Counted from the stretch's first letter, positions 7,425 through 18,069 are shown. The stretch is DNA of 64,000 bases from Roseiarcus sp963783175 (GCA_963783175.1 CAWANG010000038.1:124001-188000), one strand, 5' to 3'. A program made the numbers and translations. The notes: generated by a model not told the origin, from the letters alone.

Positions 7425-7915
7425 ATGGCCTCGAGCGAGTTCCATGGGTCGGCCTGGGAAGCCACTGTCAGGGATTGGATTGACAGCCTCTCAATGCATC
7501 CGTTCGCGTGGGCAATCGAGTACGCTGGAAAATGGATCGACGAAATTCGTCTCGATGCTCTGGACGAGCGTGATCGCCGAGCGAAATTGGCGATTGGGCT
7601 TTACGACCCTCAGCTCTTAGGCCGAGGTTTGGGCCGAGAGGCGATCACTCTGTGGTTGTCTCACGCATTCACGTTGATGAGCTTGCATCGGGTCAGCTTG
7701 CGGTCCTTGCCTACAACGCGAGAGCGATCCATTGCTATGGAGCGTGCGGATTTGTTGAGGAAGGTCGCGAGCGCGAAGCGGCATTCGTTAGCGGTGAGTG
7801 GCACGATGATGTCATGATGGGCCTCCCAGCGGACGAGTTCACCGAAAAACCGCAGGTAACGGAATTGCAAAAACCTCGAATTACGCATGTGGCGGGCGGC
7901 GGATCTTTGCGCTGA
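7425..7915 (+). pseudogene. GNAT acetyltransferase broken by a frameshift
   Basis: The first part, from the ATG at 7425, carries the acetyl-CoA loop of a RimJ/RimL-type N-acetyltransferase (YDPQLLGRGLGREAI, then LHRVSLR). At about 7704 it leaves phase; the next frame continues with VLAYNARAIHCYGACGFVEE and ends at 7915. This is the usual family order: the R/Q.GxG/A loop, then NxxAI.cYek.GF. One missing base near 7704 would join the two. The N-terminus before residue 50 is atypical. Homologs acetylate ribosomal proteins, antibiotics or small amines; the substrate here is unknown. Confidence 0.65.
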
Positions 7916-7947
7916 GGCCGCGCAGAGGGATCGCCGCAGGGCCGCCT

Positions 7948-7997
7948 CTGGAGCCCAGAACCGGATAGTGCGATTGTCGCAAATGTCCACCATCAGC
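7948..7997 (+). repeat. Dispersed intergenic repeat, copy 2
   Basis: About 45 bases match the copy at 941-990 with few changes (CAGAACCGGATAG, GATTGTCG, CAC.ATCAG). It lies between the broken acetyltransferase and the methyltransferase gene. Confidence 0.55.
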
Positions 7998-8056
7998 GAG
8001 TCCTTAGCTCAAGGACCGCGGAGTCGACGTTGAGTGCTCATTGCGGACAGCGGTCT

Positions 8057-8839
8057 TCATGGAGCCAATCTGCGCCAGACACTCGCCAGCCATGGCTGCA
8101 GTTCGCGTGGCGCGCCGTCGGGGCGGTAATAGTGGGTCAGCTCAACGAATCCGGCCGCGGACGCATAAGTGCGCCACGCTTCAAGATCGTGAAACACACA
8201 GTAACGTCCGCTGTTCCAACCTTCCTGATTATCGCCGCGCGGGTTCGAGCTGAACAGCACGCCGCCCGGTTTCAAGGTGGCGTGCAGTTCCAGCAACACG
8301 CGCGACAATTCTTGCCTCGGGACATGAAACAAGGCGGCGTTGGCGAACACGCCATCGAAATATTTCTCCGGTAATTCGAGCTGAAGAAAATCTTGCTGCC
8401 ATACTTCGCGCCCGCTATGGGCTCGCGCCATGGTGACGAAATGCTCGGCGCCTTCCAAACCGATCGCATTGTGGCCTCGTTCGACGAACGCTTTAAGATC
8501 GCGCCCAGGCCCGCAGCCGAAGTCGAGTATTGTAAAAGGGGGCTTGCCCTCGATGTGCTGCAACAGCGCTTCAACGTTCTGGCTGACGTCGTGATGGCGC
8601 GTACCTTTCCAGAACTCTTCGGAACATTGATCGTAATGCTCCAATGTGAGTCGGGAGATTTTTTCAGGTCCTGTGGATTCAATTTCATGGGCGACCTTAT
8701 CACCCAGGATGTCAGCCTGCCGCAGTGCTTCAAATGCCGCAGCCCTGATATGCTCGTCGCAGACCCCGCGGCAGCGGTTCGCGAGACCGGCTGGACGGCG
8801 CCAGGCTTCGTTCCGGTCGCATCGGTCGAGATTTGGCAC
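8057..8839 (-). CDS. Class I SAM-dependent methyltransferase
   Basis: The Rossmann motif I is clear (ILDFGCGPGRDLKAF near residues 104-118), followed by the acidic loop IGLEGAE, motif IV FDGVFANAALFHVP and KPGGVLF. The enzyme moves a methyl group from S-adenosylmethionine to an unknown substrate. The 5' end is uncertain: the only long-frame start is a GTG at 8839 that sits inside the CIRCE element. Homologs I remember begin near LTLEHY, about residue 65 here, where only a TTG (8644) is available. The first 60 residues may therefore not be translated, or the start may have been lost. The gene faces away from groESL. Confidence 0.75.
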   Translation of the reverse strand: MPNLDRCDRNEAWRRPAGLANRCRGVCDEHIRAAAFEALRQADILGDKVAHEIESTGPEKISRLTLEHYDQCSEEFWKGTRHHDVSQNVEALLQHIEGKPPFTILDFGCGPGRDLKAFVERGHNAIGLEGAEHFVTMARAHSGREVWQQDFLQLELPEKYFDGVFANAALFHVPRQELSRVLLELHATLKPGGVLFSSNPRGDNQEGWNSGRYCVFHDLEAWRTYASAAGFVELTHYYRPDGAPRELQPWLASVWRRLAP

Positions 8840-8859
8840 TCTCTTGTAACGAGTGACAA
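8833..8859 (+). promoter_or_regulatory. CIRCE element (HrcA operator) of groESL
   Basis: TTGGCACTC, nine bases, GAGTGACAA. The CIRCE consensus is TTAGCACTC-N9-GAGTGCTAA, so 15 of 18 arm positions match and the spacing is exact. It lies 94 bp before the groES start. HrcA bound here would repress the chaperonin operon until heat shock. Confidence 0.85.
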
Positions 8860-8952
8860 CGGCAGCTATCTACGTCTGGCTTAAGACCCGAGTCGAACGC
8901 CAGCGCATCTCGCCGAAGGCCGGTATCGCGGGTCAAACCGGGAGCGAAACCG

Positions 8953-9270
8953 ATGAAATTCCGTCCATTGCACGACCGCGTCGTCGTCCGCCGCATCGAA
9001 GGAGAGGAAAAGACGAGGGGCGGCATCATCATTCCCGACACCGTCAAGGAAAAGCCGCAGGAAGGCGAGGTCATTGCCGCAGGGCCGGGGGCTCGGGACG
9101 AGAACGGCAAGCTAGTTCCACTCGAACTCAAAGCGGGCGACCGGGTGCTGTTCGGCAAATGGTCCGGCACCGAGGTCAAGCTCGATGACGAAGACCTTTT
9201 GATCATGAAAGAGTCCGATGTCATGGGCGTGATCGAGGGCGCGTCCGGCGCCAAGAAGAAAGCGGCCTGA
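8953..9270 (+). CDS. groES: Co-chaperonin GroES
   Basis: GroES is the heptameric lid of the GroEL folding chamber. The 105-residue protein begins MKFRPLHDRVVVRR and has the mobile loop (EEKTRGGIIIPD, residues 18-29) that docks on GroEL, and the roof loop. The C-terminal KKKAA tail extends it slightly beyond the usual 95-98 residues. It is the first gene of the groESL operon, 42 bp before groEL, controlled by the CIRCE element at 8833. Confidence 0.98.
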   Translation: MKFRPLHDRVVVRRIEGEEKTRGGIIIPDTVKEKPQEGEVIAAGPGARDENGKLVPLELKAGDRVLFGKWSGTEVKLDDEDLLIMKESDVMGVIEGASGAKKKAA

Positions 9271-9312
9271 AAACTCCTCCTTCACAAGAATTCAAACCAG
9301 GGATTGACGATC

Positions 9313-10944
<1,632 letters not shown>

Positions 10945-10963
10945 TCAAATTAGATGTCGGGCA

Positions 10964-10987
10964 CGGGGCCGTTGCTATGCGGCCCCG
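10964..10987 (+). terminator. GC hairpin after groEL
   Basis: A 7-bp perfect stem (CGGGGCC / GGCCCCG) with a 10-base loop lies 20 bp after the groEL stop codon. No T run follows, so it may be a weak or factor-assisted terminator, or an RNA end stabiliser. Confidence 0.45.
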
Positions 10988-10989
10988 GA

Positions 10990-11446
10990 GCCGACCACGC
11001 GCCGACGCGGGCGAACGCGTAGTGTGAACAGGCTCGGTGAGTTGACCCTGCCTACCCCCCCCCGGTTCACAGGCTTATCGGCCGATCAGCGCTCGGACCC
11101 TCGCTGAAACACACTCCGTTCCGGTTCGACCGCAAGGGGTCAACTTACCTGTTCGCGGCGCCATCGTGGAATGGCCGCTATTTAGCGCTCATCGGACGGC
11201 TGGAGTCGACGTATTGTGTTCTCTAATGGGTCAAGGGCGAGGCTCTTCCGGACGTCGACGCTTTCGGGTGCCTGTGTTCTCTGCGCGCTCGCTGGCGCTT
11301 GATGGGGTAAGCTGGGTGCAGGGCGGCTAGGTTGAAAACGCAGTCGGCCGACGATTGGCCGCGTGCTACGCAATCCGCGCCGTCGTCTGCTCCCTCCCTG
11401 GGCGTCGCTCCTCTTGGGAGCTAGATTCGGCCTCCTATCTCGTGGA
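10990..11446. other. Gap between groEL and the IS110 transposase
   Basis: No gene is convincing here. The notable items are AGTTGACCC near 11039 facing GGGTCAACT near 11147 as an inverted pair, and a run of nine C near 11056. The left end of the IS110 element must lie in the right half, but I cannot fix it. Confidence 0.35.
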
Positions 11447-12460
11447 TTAGGCCAATGCGAACTCCGTCCCGTCTCGCAGCATCGCATGCATGATGATCGC
11501 CAGGCGGCGAGCCAGAGCAACTCGCGCTTTGCGCATCGTTGATCGCCTGGCGATGGCGAAGGCCCAGTCCTTGAGTTTGAGCTCGCCCTTGTAGCGGGTC
11601 AGCATGACATTGGCGGCCTCGTACAGGAGGGTCCGCACCCGCCTGTCCCCGCATTTCGAGATGCTGCCGACGTAGTCGACCTCCCCCGACTGGTAGCGCC
11701 TCGGAACCAGGCCCAGATAGGCCCCGACGTCTCGCGAGCGACGGATGCGGGAAGGATCGTCGATTGCGGCGACAAAAGCGAGAGCGGTCAGTTGGCCGAC
11801 GCCTGGAATCGTCATCAGCCGGCGGCAAGCTGTAGAGGCCCTTGTCATGCGCCTTATGTCGGCGTCGATCGCGGCGACCGCCGTCATTACCGCAGTCCGC
11901 GCCGCAATCAGACCCCGCATGGCGGCGGAGAGACCGGCGATCCCCTCACTGGCTTTGAGAGCCTGATCGATGAAGGCGGCAGTGAGAGCGCGAGGAAGCC
12001 GGACCCCAAACACAGCAGCGAGGCCCCGGATCTGATTTTCCAGGGTCACCCGCTGGCCGACCAGCTTCTTGCGCGCGATGATCGGCGAGCGGACGGCGTG
12101 GGCCGACAAGGACTTCACGTGCACGGGCTTGAAGAAGCCAGTGCGGGCCAAGTGCGCTAGCCCTCGCGCGTCATTGCGATCGGTCTTGTGGGTCGCCAGC
12201 GACTTGAGCGCCTGATAGGCCTGCCGGCTCTCGACGCAGACCACGGGCAGACCGAGTTGGCTCAACCCGTGGAACAGGATCGGCGCCATGCGCCCAGTCT
12301 CGAATACGATCCGACGACAACTCGGGGCCTTCGATAGCTCGTCCGCGATCGCGTCTGCCACCGACGCAGACTTGCATTCATAGACAACAGCGCCCTCGCG
12401 ATCGAGAACGCAGATGTGCGTCTCGTCCATCGAGATGTCGAGGCCAGCAAAATAGTCCAT
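11447..12460 (-). CDS. IS110-family transposase (DEDD type)
   Basis: This 337-residue protein has the two-part IS110 layout. The N-terminal RuvC-like DEDD domain opens MDYFAGLDISMDET (first Asp at residue 8) and includes HKTDRNDARGLAHL. The C-terminal half is the Transposase_20 domain, with IPGVGQLTALAFVAAI and the Ser-nucleophile region YVGSISKCGDRRVR. IS110 elements usually lack inverted repeats and, in recent work, use a noncoding bridge RNA from the element end to choose the target. The ATG at 12460 follows AGAGGAG. The gene looks intact. Confidence 0.92.
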   Translation of the reverse strand: MDYFAGLDISMDETHICVLDREGAVVYECKSASVADAIADELSKAPSCRRIVFETGRMAPILFHGLSQLGLPVVCVESRQAYQALKSLATHKTDRNDARGLAHLARTGFFKPVHVKSLSAHAVRSPIIARKKLVGQRVTLENQIRGLAAVFGVRLPRALTAAFIDQALKASEGIAGLSAAMRGLIAARTAVMTAVAAIDADIRRMTRASTACRRLMTIPGVGQLTALAFVAAIDDPSRIRRSRDVGAYLGLVPRRYQSGEVDYVGSISKCGDRRVRTLLYEAANVMLTRYKGELKLKDWAFAIARRSTMRKARVALARRLAIIMHAMLRDGTEFALA

Positions 12461-13012
12461 CGAACGGTCTCCTCTTCCAATGACGGGCCGATCGTAGCGG
12501 CCTGCGTGGAAGAACTCCCGCCCCATTACCCGATGTTGAAAAAGTCCCAAAATGACCGGTCGAGAAAATCTCGATTTCGCGCGCCGAACCTCACTTGCGC
12601 GGGCAATCGTCACAATAGGGCGCATGCGAGGCCCGTACACGGCAAGATCGCTCGCGCGGCCGAACCCCTGCCGAACTTTTCTTCAGGGCCGCCGACGACC
12701 TTTTAAATTGTGATCAACGCGAAAAATCGACTTTTTCAACACAATATGCGCGAAGCGGACGGCCGTTGCTCAACATCCTGCAACGCGACGGCGAAACAGC
12801 GCCGGCCTCACGCGTAGTGGGAGGGCTGCTAACCTCGCCGCGGTCAAAAACAGCCGATGCGTAGCGCAGTCGCTCCAAGGCGAAGACTAAGAATGACCCG
12901 CCCACATCGACCAGTAGGCACCTAGTCTGCGGGGCTGACTTCCATCGCCGCACGCATGCCATCTTGCGGATCGATTGTGCGTGGGCAAGCCGCTTTTAGC
13001 ATAGATGGGATC
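12461..13012. other. Flank of IS110 with an IS-end-like repeat
   Basis: No gene is seen. The left part belongs to the upstream non-coding end of IS110. At 12731-12762 lies a sequence almost identical to the right junction of the IS1182 element (see repeat entries). Very short open frames lack ribosome sites. Confidence 0.4.
12731..12762 (+). repeat. 32-bp repeat shared with the IS1182 right junction
   Basis: CTTTTTCAAC, six bases, TGCGCGAAGCGGACGG. The stretch at 15995-16026 has the same outer blocks and differs only at four inner positions. Here no IS1182 transposase is attached, so it looks like a solo end or a shared insertion site. Confidence 0.55.
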
Positions 13013-14320
13013 ATGAGCGCGCACCATGTCGTCGTTGTCGGGGCGGGGTTTGGCGGACTCGAGACTGTACGGGGGCTTGCCGGGGCTCCGGTACGCGTCA
13101 CGATTGTCGATCGGCGCAATTATCATCTTTTTCAGCCGCTGCTCTATCAGGCAGCGACGGCCTCGCTGGCTCCGTCGGAGATCGCCTGGCCCATCCGGCA
13201 GCTCTTTCGGGGGCGCCCGGAGGTTACGACCCTGCTTGCGGCGGTGGAGACAATCGACAAGGACTCTCGCGGTCTCGTGCTCGATGACGGCTCAAAGCTC
13301 GCCTACGACACCCTCGTGTTGGCGACTGGCGCTCGGCACGCCTATTTCGGTCACGACGACTGGGAGGCGTTCGCGCCGGGGCTGAAAACGCTGGACGACG
13401 CGACGAACATTCGGGGTCGCATTTTGCTCGCCTTCGAGGAGGCAGAGCGCGAATTGGACGAAAGGAAGCAGGCGGCGCTGATGACCTTCATCGTCGTCGG
13501 CGCTGGTCCTACGGGAGTCGAACTCGCCGGCACGATCGCGGAGCTGGCCCGCGCGACGTTGCCTGGCGACTTCCGACGCATCGACACGCGAAAGGCCCGC
13601 ATCGTTCTGATCGAAGCCGGCTCCCGCGTCCTGCCGGCCTTCGCCGAGGATCTGTCAGACTACGCGAAGCATTCGCTGGAAATGCTTGGGGTCGAGATTG
13701 CACTTGGTCATGCCGTTTCTGAGTGTTCGACCGAGGGCGTCGTCTTTGAAGGCGGCAAATTGGCCTCGGGAACGATCATCTGGGCGGCTGGGGTGCAGGC
13801 CTCACCGGCCGCGAAGTGGGTGGAGGCGCCTGCCGACCGAGCCGGCCGCCTCATGGTCTCGCCCGATCTGACGGTCCCGGGACATCCCGAGATCTTTGCC
13901 ATCGGCGACGCGGCGCTAGTCCTGCGGCCGGACGGCCGGCCGGTGCCCGGCATCGCGCCGGCTGCAAAGCAGGAGGGGACTTATGTGGCGAAAGTGATTC
14001 GGGCGCGGCTTCGAGGGGCACCCTCATCTCCACCCTTCGTCTACAGGCACGCAGGCGATCTTGCGACGATCGGAAAGCGGCGCGCCGTGATCGACTTCGG
14101 CTGGATCAAGCTTACGGGGGCTATTGCATGGTGGCTCTGGGGCCTCGCCCACATCTACTTCCTCATCGGCGTGCGCAACCGGCTGAGCGTAGCCCTCTCC
14201 TGGCTCTGGATCTACATGCGCGACCAGCGCACCGCACGGCTGATTACCCGTAACGACGAGGAGAGCACGGCCCATCCGCGAGATCAGCGGAAAGGCCGGG
14301 GCAACGCCTTGGCCCGGTGA
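13013..14320 (+). CDS. ndh: Type II NADH dehydrogenase (NDH-2)
   Basis: NDH-2 passes electrons from NADH through FAD to membrane quinone without pumping protons. The ATG at 13013 gives 435 residues. There are two nucleotide folds: FAD-binding VVVVGAGFGG at residues 6-15 and NADH-binding FIVVGAGPTGVELAG near residue 163. Then comes the second FAD block FAIGDAA and the quinone-side AAKQEG. The C-terminal part (WWLWGLAHIYFLIG, then LSWLWIYM) is the membrane-anchoring amphipathic region. The tail is charged. It stands between two insertion sequences and may have travelled with them; no partner genes are seen. Confidence 0.92.
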   Translation: MSAHHVVVVGAGFGGLETVRGLAGAPVRVTIVDRRNYHLFQPLLYQAATASLAPSEIAWPIRQLFRGRPEVTTLLAAVETIDKDSRGLVLDDGSKLAYDTLVLATGARHAYFGHDDWEAFAPGLKTLDDATNIRGRILLAFEEAERELDERKQAALMTFIVVGAGPTGVELAGTIAELARATLPGDFRRIDTRKARIVLIEAGSRVLPAFAEDLSDYAKHSLEMLGVEIALGHAVSECSTEGVVFEGGKLASGTIIWAAGVQASPAAKWVEAPADRAGRLMVSPDLTVPGHPEIFAIGDAALVLRPDGRPVPGIAPAAKQEGTYVAKVIRARLRGAPSSPPFVYRHAGDLATIGKRRAVIDFGWIKLTGAIAWWLWGLAHIYFLIGVRNRLSVALSWLWIYMRDQRTARLITRNDEESTAHPRDQRKGRGNALAR

Positions 14321-14427
14321 TCCAGGATCCGCCTCCCCGAATGCGCATGCGCGACGCGCACCGCTTCGATCGCGCAGCCTTGCGCGCGCCATGAGCCCAG
14401 GCTTTGCGCCAACGTCCGAGCACGACG

Positions 14428-16010
14428 GATACCGTTGATAAAGTCGGCGATTGATTGTCGTCAGAGGCGCGTCGTGATTCATTAAGTCCCGCTAATTTGC
14501 GGGAGAGACGGCGATGATGGGCTTTCAGGGAACGCCTGCGCGGCTGTTCTACGATTTCTGCCTTGAGGAACACGTCCCTGCCGATCACATGCTCAGGGGC
14601 ATTGACCGACATCTCGCCCTCGATGACCTCCGCCAATCGCTGAAGCCTTTCTATAGTCAGATGGGCCGACCTTCGGTCGATCCGGAGCTGATGATCCGCA
14701 TGCTGATCGTCGGCTACTGCATGGGCATCCGGTCCGAGCGTCGCCTTTGCGACGAGGTTCATCTCAATCTCGCCTATCGCTGGTTCTGCGGACTCGGACT
14801 GGACGGCAAAGTCCCCGATCACTCGACGTTCTCGAAGAACAGACACGGGCGCTTTCGCCAGAGCGACATGCTGCGCCGCCTTTTCGAGACCGTCGTTCAC
14901 CGGTGCCTGGCGGAGGGTTTGGTCGGCGCGGACGGATTTGCGGTCGACGCGAGTCTTATCGCTGCGGACGCGAACAAGCAGCGCTCGGTTCCAAGCCGCG
15001 AATGGAAGCCTGAGGAGGTCAAGGAGAACGCGGTTCGCGCCGCGCGCGAATATCTTGCGACTTTGGACAATGCGGCATTTGGGGCAGCGTCGCCTGTGAC
15101 GCCAAAATTCATCTCGCGATCCGATCCGGCGGCGCAATGGACCGGCGCACACAAGGGACACGCCTTCTTCGCCTATGCCAATAACTACCTGATCGACACC
15201 GATCATGGGGTGATCGTCGATGTCGAAGCTACGCGCGCCATCCGGCAGGCGGAAGTCGGAGCAGCTCGAACGATGCTCGAGCGGACCGAGATGCGCTTCG
15301 GCATGAGGCCGGCATCCTTGGCCGCCGACAGCGCCTACGGCTCGGCGGAGAGCTTAGCTTGGCTTGTCAAACACAAGGGGATCGTTCCGCACATTCCGGT
15401 CTTCGATAAATCAAATCGAACCGATGGTACGTTCTCCCGGGCCGATTTCGTCTTTGACCCCGAGCACGACCGTTACACCTGTCCGGCGGGCAAAGAACTG
15501 GTTCAGTTCCGACGAACCTACGCCATTCCCAGAAGCGGCGTCACAGCCGAGGGCACAAGACTCTATCGCGCCAGCAAATTGGATTGCGATGCCTGCAAAC
15601 TCAAAGCCCAGTGCTGTCCGAACGCGGTCGCCCGCAAGATCCCGAGAGACCTTAATGAAGACGCCCGCGACGTGGCCCGTGCGCACGCCGCAACTCCGGA
15701 ATACGTGGAGGCCTGTCGTCGGCGGAAAAAAGTCGAGATGCTGTTCGCACACCTCAAGCGTATCCTTCGCCTTGCGCGCTTGCGGCTCAGGGGTCCGAAC
15801 GGAGCCAACGACGAATTTCTCCTCGCGGCCACCGCCCAAAACCTGAGACGACTCGCCCGACTAAGACCGATGAATATGCTTCCGGAAATGCTGGCCGCCT
15901 AACGCCCGGCATGGCGGCCAAGAGCCGTCCAAAAGACCCTAGCCCATCCTTCTCGAAATCCGACGAGCTTCCCACCAGAGCGAATACTTGACGGCTTTTT
16001 CAACGGTATC
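14428..16010 (+). mobile_element. IS1182-family insertion sequence, complete
   Basis: The ends are imperfect inverted repeats: GATACCGTTGATAAAGTCG at 14428-14446 and its complement at 15992-16010, 17 of 19 matching. They enclose one transposase gene (14514-15902), giving an element of about 1.58 kb. No clear target duplication is visible. The right flank TGCGCGAAGCGGACGG also occurs at 12747-12762. Confidence 0.75.
14514..15902 (+). CDS. IS1182-family transposase (DDE)
   Basis: This 462-residue transposase is full length for the IS1182 group. The N-terminal DUF772-type domain is seen in RPSVDPELMIRMLIVGY and RRLCDEVHLNLAYRWFCG. The DDE catalytic domain includes DGFAVDASLIAADA, LAADSAYGS and the final KVEMLFAHLKRILRL with the catalytic Glu. 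A Cys cluster (CDACKLKAQCC, near residue 350) is the usual zinc-knuckle-like insert. The frame is intact, so the element could still be active. Confidence 0.93.
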   Translation: MMGFQGTPARLFYDFCLEEHVPADHMLRGIDRHLALDDLRQSLKPFYSQMGRPSVDPELMIRMLIVGYCMGIRSERRLCDEVHLNLAYRWFCGLGLDGKVPDHSTFSKNRHGRFRQSDMLRRLFETVVHRCLAEGLVGADGFAVDASLIAADANKQRSVPSREWKPEEVKENAVRAAREYLATLDNAAFGAASPVTPKFISRSDPAAQWTGAHKGHAFFAYANNYLIDTDHGVIVDVEATRAIRQAEVGAARTMLERTEMRFGMRPASLAADSAYGSAESLAWLVKHKGIVPHIPVFDKSNRTDGTFSRADFVFDPEHDRYTCPAGKELVQFRRTYAIPRSGVTAEGTRLYRASKLDCDACKLKAQCCPNAVARKIPRDLNEDARDVARAHAATPEYVEACRRRKKVEMLFAHLKRILRLARLRLRGPNGANDEFLLAATAQNLRRLARLRPMNMLPEMLAA

Positions 16011-16026
16011 TGCGCGAAGCGGACGG
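15995..16026 (+). repeat. 32-bp repeat at the IS1182 right junction
   Basis: It comprises the last 16 bases of the IS1182 right end plus 16 bases of flank. The flank TGCGCGAAGCGGACGG is identical to 12747-12762. A shorter GCGAAGCGGAC also appears at 16066-16076, so this sequence recurs in the region. Confidence 0.55.
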
Positions 16027-16154
16027 GGGGTCGACGTGAAGCGGCCGTCTCGATGCTGACTTGGGGCGAAGCGGACAGGGGACAAACGGCCACGGGGACA
16101 GGGCGACATTGGGCGATGCGGGCGCGGCTCATGCGCGCACCGTTTCGGCGGCTG

Positions 16155-16760
16155 TTAACGGCGAACGGCGAATGAGAGCAGTCCGGCAAACGCTTGCGCG
16201 ACTGAGAGCGCAATGGCGCTGCGATCAGCTTTGGCGGCCTCAAGAGCGGCAATGCGACGCTCTTGCGCATCGGCCTTCGCTGCGAGCGCGGCTAACATGG
16301 TTTCCGTGTTGACGCACCATTTCGTGAATGCCGTGACGGCGGCAATGTCGGGCGGCGCGGGATAGCCATGGCCTTGCGGAACAAGGCCGCGTCCCGGCTT
16401 GCCTCCGATGGCGTACATGCTGGCGGGCGTCGCCGGCCGGACAACCGTCAACTCGTGCGACCGAGTCGGCACTGGTGATCGCGCCTCGAAAGCTTCGCTC
16501 GTGACAACGTCAAGCCGGCCGCCCGTTTTCGCTATCACAGCGTCTGGCACGATGGCGGCGACCTTGGCGCGGACGTTCGCCGGTTCGCCCGCGCTCGCAT
16601 TCTGGATTGCGCCGCGGGGGAGCGCAGTGTCGATGACCGGGGCGGCGGATCGCTGCGATCCGGCGGACTTGGACAGCGTTCCGCCAGCGGCGTCCTTTTC
16701 AGCCCGCTTTCGGGCGCGGTAGTCCCGCATGTAAGCGGCCATGTCGTCGCGCGCAACCAT
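16155..16760 (-). CDS. Phage- or plasmid-like hypothetical protein
   Basis: The 201-residue protein opens with MAAYMRDYRARKRAEKDA at residue 7, a basic helical start shared by many small phage and plasmid proteins. A low-complexity middle follows, then a C-terminal helix with coiled-coil character (LAALAAKADAQERRIAALEAAKAD). The ATG at 16760 follows GGAGAA. It faces the following small plus-strand genes across a 580-bp gap. Function unknown; the context points to an integrated element remnant. Confidence 0.55.
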   Translation of the reverse strand: MVARDDMAAYMRDYRARKRAEKDAAGGTLSKSAGSQRSAAPVIDTALPRGAIQNASAGEPANVRAKVAAIVPDAVIAKTGGRLDVVTSEAFEARSPVPTRSHELTVVRPATPASMYAIGGKPGRGLVPQGHGYPAPPDIAAVTAFTKWCVNTETMLAALAAKADAQERRIAALEAAKADRSAIALSVAQAFAGLLSFAVRR

Positions 16761-17338
16761 GTGGAGTTCTCCGTTTACTCACTGGCAAGATGCTCGTTTA
16801 CGCACGGCGTCGGCAATGGAGAAAAGCCCAGTTTTCCGGCTGTTTTTGCGCTGAAAGCGCCGCTCTCACGATTGCGCAAACAATGCATCCTGACCGCTTG
16901 GACCGGAAGCCGAGGCGACTGATAGCGCGTCTCTCTATGCGGTCGAAACAATGTTCGTTATAACGAAGAACTCGTTCGTCAAACAGACTTGATAAACAGG
17001 ATGTTGGTGAAAGCCCTTGCTTTTTTCGAGGGCGATGGCCATCCTTTCGCTCGGCGACGCGAACTGCGTCGAAGCTTAGTACTCGGTCAGTTTGGCCGCG
17101 CATTGAAACTACCCCGAGGCAACCCCCTTGACGGCGCGGAACGGCGCTTAAGCCTGGGAAGACTTCCAAAGGGTGCGCCAAGCCTCGCTGATTTGGGAAA
17201 GTAGGCCCGAAGCTATGACCGGCTGACGATACGCGGGTTGCCGCACGCCTCAGACTGGTAGCTGACGACCGAAGCCGCTTCCTCCTCTGCCCTCCCGGAT
17301 AGTTGCCGGAGGGTGTTTGGAATGGAAGCGGAGTTATG
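16761..17338. other. Divergent gap, nothing recognised
   Basis: This 578-bp gap separates two divergent phage-like gene sets. Frames on both strands lack good starts. An AT-richer patch near 16950-17000 (GTTATAACGAAGAAC) might hold promoters or an operator for the small DNA-binding protein that follows. Confidence 0.35.
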
Positions 17339-17569
17339 ATGGGAAACCACGACAATCATTCGGCGAGCGGGGCTGGCGAAGAACGGCCGCCCGTAATCGG
17401 ACTATCCCTCAACCGAAACATCTACAAAGCGCTCCATCGCGAAGCGCGGGCGCTAGGCATAAGCACCGCCTCGCTCATGCGGGAAATCATCAAAGAACGG
17501 ATGCGAGATCCGCGCCCGCTATCGCTGTCGGCAGCGCGCACGGACAACCATTCGGAGCGCGCCGCATGA
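17339..17569 (+). CDS. Ribbon-helix-helix-like small DNA-binding protein
   Basis: The second ATG (17339) was chosen since GGAG lies 5 bases before it. The 76-residue product has a core that fits a ribbon-helix-helix fold: a short strand (VIGLSLN, residues 22-28), a helix (YKALHREARALG) and a second helix (STASLMREIIKERMR). Such proteins bind DNA as dimers and often repress their own operon. Its stop overlaps the next start (ATGA), so it leads a small operon. Confidence 0.6.
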   Translation: MGNHDNHSASGAGEERPPVIGLSLNRNIYKALHREARALGISTASLMREIIKERMRDPRPLSLSAARTDNHSERAA

Positions 17570-18069
17570 GAACGCTCCCCGCAATTGCCGCTCTCTGCGG
17601 CTTCGCCGCCCTTGCCATCATCCTGAGCCCGTCGAAGGCGGCCGCCGCTACTGCCTTCGGCAATGATGCGGCGGACTTCGACGCGGGCGCGCCAGCCAGG
17701 CGCGTCGCCAATCGGACCGCCTTACCTCGTGGGCATAGGCGCGCGAGACGGCTTCCTACAGGTCATGGCGGCAGGCGTCTGGAGGACCCCTTTTCGGCCA
17801 TATCGAGCAAACTGTCTTTCGAGATGCGCGCAAGCTGTCCTGATCCGTTCGGATGGATCGTCTTGCACGCGGCCGGGACAGCCTCATGGCTCAAGACGGA
17901 ATGGGGCGCGATGAGTTTCGGCGGATATGACACTCCGCCTGCCTGGCAATCTTCAAACAGCATGAAGCCCGGACACCGCCACAGCGTCCGGGCTTCGGAA
18001 GTCCAAATGATCGAGCAGATCAAATCCATCAACACTCAGGAGAGCATCAATGGACAAGGCGTTAGGTAG
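17566..18069 (+). CDS. Putative exported protein, frame doubtful
   Basis: It starts inside the stop of the previous gene (ATGA at 17566). The first 28 residues form a signal peptide: basic start, LCGFAALAIILSP, and AAAA before the likely cut. After that the frame becomes Arg-rich, while a different frame over 17700-17790 reads more naturally (PYLVGIGARDGFLQVMAAG). A frameshift or decay is therefore likely. The later SFEMRASCPDPFGWIVLH stretch returns to sensible text. Function unknown. Confidence 0.35.
   Translation: MRTLPAIAALCGFAALAIILSPSKAAAATAFGNDAADFDAGAPARRVANRTALPRGHRRARRLPTGHGGRRLEDPFSAISSKLSFEMRASCPDPFGWIVLHAAGTASWLKTEWGAMSFGGYDTPPAWQSSNSMKPGHRHSVRASEVQMIEQIKSINTQESINGQGVR

Noticed and set aside
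17964..17998. Hairpin AGCCCGGAC ... GTCCGGGCT as a terminator
   Set aside because: The stem is perfect but no T run follows on either strand, and the reading frame continues through it.
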